Source: Sediminibacterium sp.
GTDB lineage: Bacteria > Bacteroidota > Bacteroidia > Chitinophagales > Chitinophagaceae
Reading direction: 5' to 3'
Length of the DNA stretch: 6,855 bases
NCBI GenBank assembly: GCA_028288645.1
Contig: JAQBNJ010000305.1
Span: forward strand, 1 to 6,855
Shown here: positions 4,377-6,855 of the stretch, one piece after another
Layout: the number at the start of each line of letters is the position of its first letter
Numbering within the stretch: position 1 is the stretch's first letter
The notes under the pieces: model-generated
Told to the model about the DNA's origin: nothing
What the model saw: only the letters and a program-made list of their open reading frames with translations
Databases searched by the model: none
Translations under genes and position numbers: made by a program

Positions 4377-6800
4377 CTATTTCACTCCGTATATTTTAAG
4401 CTTCAGGTTTTTTATTTTGATATCGGTAGGTATCGGGCCGTTATACAATCCGAGATCGAAATAGAGATCTTTTATGTTCTTGTAGTCATCCATGGTGAAG
4501 AGATCGGTGGCTGTTACATCGTTCCACTGTTTGGGAACAAATTCTTTTTTACTAAGCGTGGCCATATCGCGTTTGCTCCAGTATAAGAAATGCATGCCCC
4601 GGTTCTTTGTATCGATCATCGCAAACCGAAGAGTTGGATAATCGTCCGGAACGGTTCCGGCGATATTTACTGTTGCTGAAAATTCAACAAACAGGTAGCG
4701 ATAACCTATTGGTGTTTTATACATCGGCATCAGAGTTGTATCGGATCTGTGGGTGAAGATGTAATGATAACTTGTGTCGGCATAATCTAACAACAATTCT
4801 TTTTTACCAGGCAATTGGTCTTTTGCGGAAGGGTAGACCTTGTTGTTCTCGCACACGTACTCATTGATCTTCTTAAAGTTTTCGCGCAGCGCAATGATTT
4901 GTTTTTTAAGCGTATCATTCACATACTTTACTTCTGTGAGGTCGGGGTTTAATTTATAGAGCTGGTTATCGGACAGGAAATACTCTTTGTAGATATAATC
5001 TGCGATCTCCCTGTCCCACCACATGAACGGCATGGATTGGATATTCCTGAATGCCGCTGCTGTATCCATCACACCTCCAAGCCAATGCACTTCTTTGGGA
5101 TTATTGGCCAGGTGAAAATTATCATTCAACAGGGCCAGTATGGTTGGTGTGATATTATTATGCGTATTCACCGATAAGAATTTTCGCGGTTGTTTCAGCA
5201 TCGGCGAATAAACAATAAACGGTACATGATAATCATCGATCTCGTTGATGGTTGGGAAAGAACCAATATGATGATCGCCGGTGATAAAGAAGATGGTGTT
5301 ATTAAATTCCGGCCGCTTTGCATAATCACGAAAGAATTTTCTGAGGCAATCATCCGAGAACATAAAAGTGACCAGCACTTCTTTGGTCTGCTTCAGTGTT
5401 TTCTTTATGTTGGGCGCAACATTCATTGTTTTGATCTTCTGATCGAAGAGTTTTTCGTACTGCGCTTTCTGTTCAAACAGGTAAGGAAGATGCGTGGTGC
5501 CGGTATGGTAAATATTCAGGTAAGGTGTTTGGGGGATGGAATCCATCACTTCAAAACTGCGGCTGTACAAGGCATCATCCGGATACCCCATGCTCCAGCC
5601 TTCTTTACCAACACCCATTTCTTTGTATCTGGATGGATAATGTGATAGGGTAAAATCAGTTCCCTGCAAACGGATAAATCCTCCCATATTATCAAAATCA
5701 GGGTTGAACCCCACCAGGAATTTTGTATGATAGCCATTCGATTTCAGGATCTTGATCAGCGATAAATGATCGGGCATTACATTCATAATGGAGAATCCGC
5801 GCTTGCCGTATGGTAACGATCCTTCAATAGCGGGATGCGCCGCAAATGTGCCCGGCGCGGTACTCAAAAAATTATCCCATGAAAGGCTTCGGTGCGATAG
5901 GGAATCAAGAAAAGGTGTAAAGCTTCCCGCGTAAGCATGGTCGCCGCTGAAATCGCGCGACAATCCTTCCACCACCAATATCACAATATTAGGCGGCGTT
6001 TTCTGCAGGTTGAAAAAACCTCCCAGCACATCTGTTTCTGTATTACTATGCAGTAAGGGATAGGCGCTGCTTGTAAAAGAAAAAGGATGGTTCTTTTGAT
6101 AGAAATCCGCTTCCTTTTTCAGCGTGGCGTTTGTTAATGTATTTTCTCCGCTGTTCTTGTCCCTGAAATAATCATAACTATCCTCCACCCAATAACTGAG
6201 TTTGTTGGCCGTGAGATAATAAGCACCGTTCTGTGCAAACCAATCGGGTGATGGATCTGCATAACGCACCAAACACAAGGCTACAATCGAAATGCATGCA
6301 AATGCCGTTATGATTTTTTTTGATGGGTTTGTCTTACGCGCAAAAAGATAATAGCACAGAAAATAAAGCGGGATATAAATAAAGAAAGACAGGTACGGTT
6401 TAAAACCCGATGCCATCATTTGTTTTACCGTATCGATCGTATCCTTGCTGTTACGGGTAAAAAATTCGTGGTCGAATGGGTTGTTTCTTTCTGAGAAAGT
6501 GATCAGCAGACCGAGACAGCAAATAATGAACAACACGTTCAGCAGGTGAAACAAAAAGATCCCCGCGGAATTTTTTATTCGCGACGCGAGCCATACAGGG
6601 ATAAAAACAGCCGCGCACCAAACCAGCCATAACCATACATCATAAAACAACCCCGCCAGTTCAAATTTGTATGCCTGTGCTGTGAATGATTTGAAAGCGA
6701 TGGCGAAGTATTCGAATACGCGCATCAGGCAAAGCGTAATAAGCAATGCGAGGGCGATACGGAAGAATTGCAGCAGGAAACTATTCTTTTGAACAGGCAT
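4377..6800 (-). CDS. LtaS-like membrane phosphotransferase (sulfatase/alkaline phosphatase fold)
   Basis: I chose the ATG at 6800, giving 807 residues; a TTG two codons upstream (6806) is less likely. The N-terminus has about five membrane segments (about 8-30, 48-72, 80-104, 135-154, 162-180), as in lipoteichoic acid synthase LtaS. A periplasmic sulfatase-fold domain (about 270-580) follows, with the family landmarks: metal ligand Glu278 in 'NIVILVVEGLS'; the probable Thr nucleophile Thr318 in 'PGTFAAHPAIEGSLPYG'; His437 in 'GTTHLPY', matching the substrate-side His of LtaS; Asp509-His510 in 'FITGDHHIGSF'; and 'HNNITPTIL' near the end. About 200 further residues (600-807) form an extra region, its last part strand-rich and perhaps a carbohydrate-binding-like module. 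Family members transfer phosphoglycerol or phosphoethanolamine from a phospholipid to a glycan or lipid. A diderm has no lipoteichoic acid, so the acceptor is unknown. The gene is probably transcribed separately, with the palindromic element at its 3' end. Confidence 0.88.
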   Translation of the reverse strand: MPVQKNSFLLQFFRIALALLITLCLMRVFEYFAIAFKSFTAQAYKFELAGLFYDVWLWLVWCAAVFIPVWLASRIKNSAGIFLFHLLNVLFIICCLGLLITFSERNNPFDHEFFTRNSKDTIDTVKQMMASGFKPYLSFFIYIPLYFLCYYLFARKTNPSKKIITAFACISIVALCLVRYADPSPDWFAQNGAYYLTANKLSYWVEDSYDYFRDKNSGENTLTNATLKKEADFYQKNHPFSFTSSAYPLLHSNTETDVLGGFFNLQKTPPNIVILVVEGLSRDFSGDHAYAGSFTPFLDSLSHRSLSWDNFLSTAPGTFAAHPAIEGSLPYGKRGFSIMNVMPDHLSLIKILKSNGYHTKFLVGFNPDFDNMGGFIRLQGTDFTLSHYPSRYKEMGVGKEGWSMGYPDDALYSRSFEVMDSIPQTPYLNIYHTGTTHLPYLFEQKAQYEKLFDQKIKTMNVAPNIKKTLKQTKEVLVTFMFSDDCLRKFFRDYAKRPEFNNTIFFITGDHHIGSFPTINEIDDYHVPFIVYSPMLKQPRKFLSVNTHNNITPTILALLNDNFHLANNPKEVHWLGGVMDTAAAFRNIQSMPFMWWDREIADYIYKEYFLSDNQLYKLNPDLTEVKYVNDTLKKQIIALRENFKKINEYVCENNKVYPSAKDQLPGKKELLLDYADTSYHYIFTHRSDTTLMPMYKTPIGYRYLFVEFSATVNIAGTVPDDYPTLRFAMIDTKNRGMHFLYWSKRDMATLSKKEFVPKQWNDVTATDLFTMDDYKNIKDLYFDLGLYNGPIPTDIKIKNLKLKIYGVK

Positions 6801-6816
6801 AGGCAAATTTAGCCGC

Positions 6817-6824
6817 TAAAGTTA
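6817..6824 (-). promoter_or_regulatory. Possible -7 element (TAACTTTA) before the LtaS-like gene
   Basis: TAACTTTAGCGGC on the - strand lies 16 bases before the ATG at 6800. Together with flanking bases it matches the motif before the dioxygenase gene at 12 of 13 positions. A second, perfect TAnnTTTG (TAAATTTG, 6804-6811) is even nearer to the ATG but would leave almost no leader. No clear TTTG box is seen upstream within the 55 available bases. Confidence 0.35.
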
Positions 6825-6855
6825 TTTATCCCGCAGGTCTTTTAATTGTGCGATC

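Noticed and set aside
5190..5645. 151-codon open frame on the + strand
   Set aside because: It lies antisense within the conserved catalytic domain of the LtaS-like gene, has no recognisable domain and is best explained as a shadow.

Overview
The window looks like chromosomal DNA of a Gram-negative Bacteroidota bacterium, plausibly Chitinophagaceae-like; the family is only a guess. The grounds are: start codons with no clear Shine-Dalgarno sequence and AT-rich leaders; lipoproteins with a C-S-K-(D/E) start after the lipobox; a TAACTTTAGC motif close to two start codons that resembles the Bacteroidota -7 promoter element; and protein families typical of this phylum (exported ThuA-like and DsrE-like proteins, an LtaS-like membrane enzyme). 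No rRNA, tRNA, CRISPR array, transposase or phage gene was seen.

Layout. The left part, on the + strand, holds the 3' portion of a START-domain lipid-binding protein (1-519, cut by the window edge) and an exported DsrE-like protein (653-1195). The rest is on the - strand. Read in the direction of transcription, it starts with a large LtaS-like membrane phosphotransferase (6800-4377). A 158-base gap follows, filled by an elaborate palindromic element. Then comes a tight five-gene run: a PhyH-type Fe(II)/2-oxoglutarate dioxygenase (4218-3391), a DUF1801 protein (3366-2881), an exported ThuA-like protein (2871-2038), and two tandem paralogous small lipoproteins (1997-1611 and 1590-1201). Gaps within this run are 24, 9, 40 and 20 bases, so it is probably one operon. 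It converges on the dsrE-like gene with 5 bases between the two stop codons.

How the genes may work together. No pathway can be assigned from sequence alone. Three products of the five-gene run (ThuA-like, both lipoproteins) carry export signals, while the dioxygenase and DUF1801 protein appear cytoplasmic. The LtaS-like enzyme should act on the outer face of the inner membrane, modifying an envelope glycan or lipid.

Most notable points. First, the element at 4239-4361 can fold as a three-way junction with about 36 base pairs, and looks like a REP/MITE-type repeat. Second, the lipoprotein pair is a tandem duplication whose conserved stretch runs past the gene end into the stop codon of the dsrE-like gene. 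Third, an LtaS-type enzyme with an extra C-terminal region sits in an apparently diderm genome. I do not see convincing evidence of a wholly new multi-gene system.
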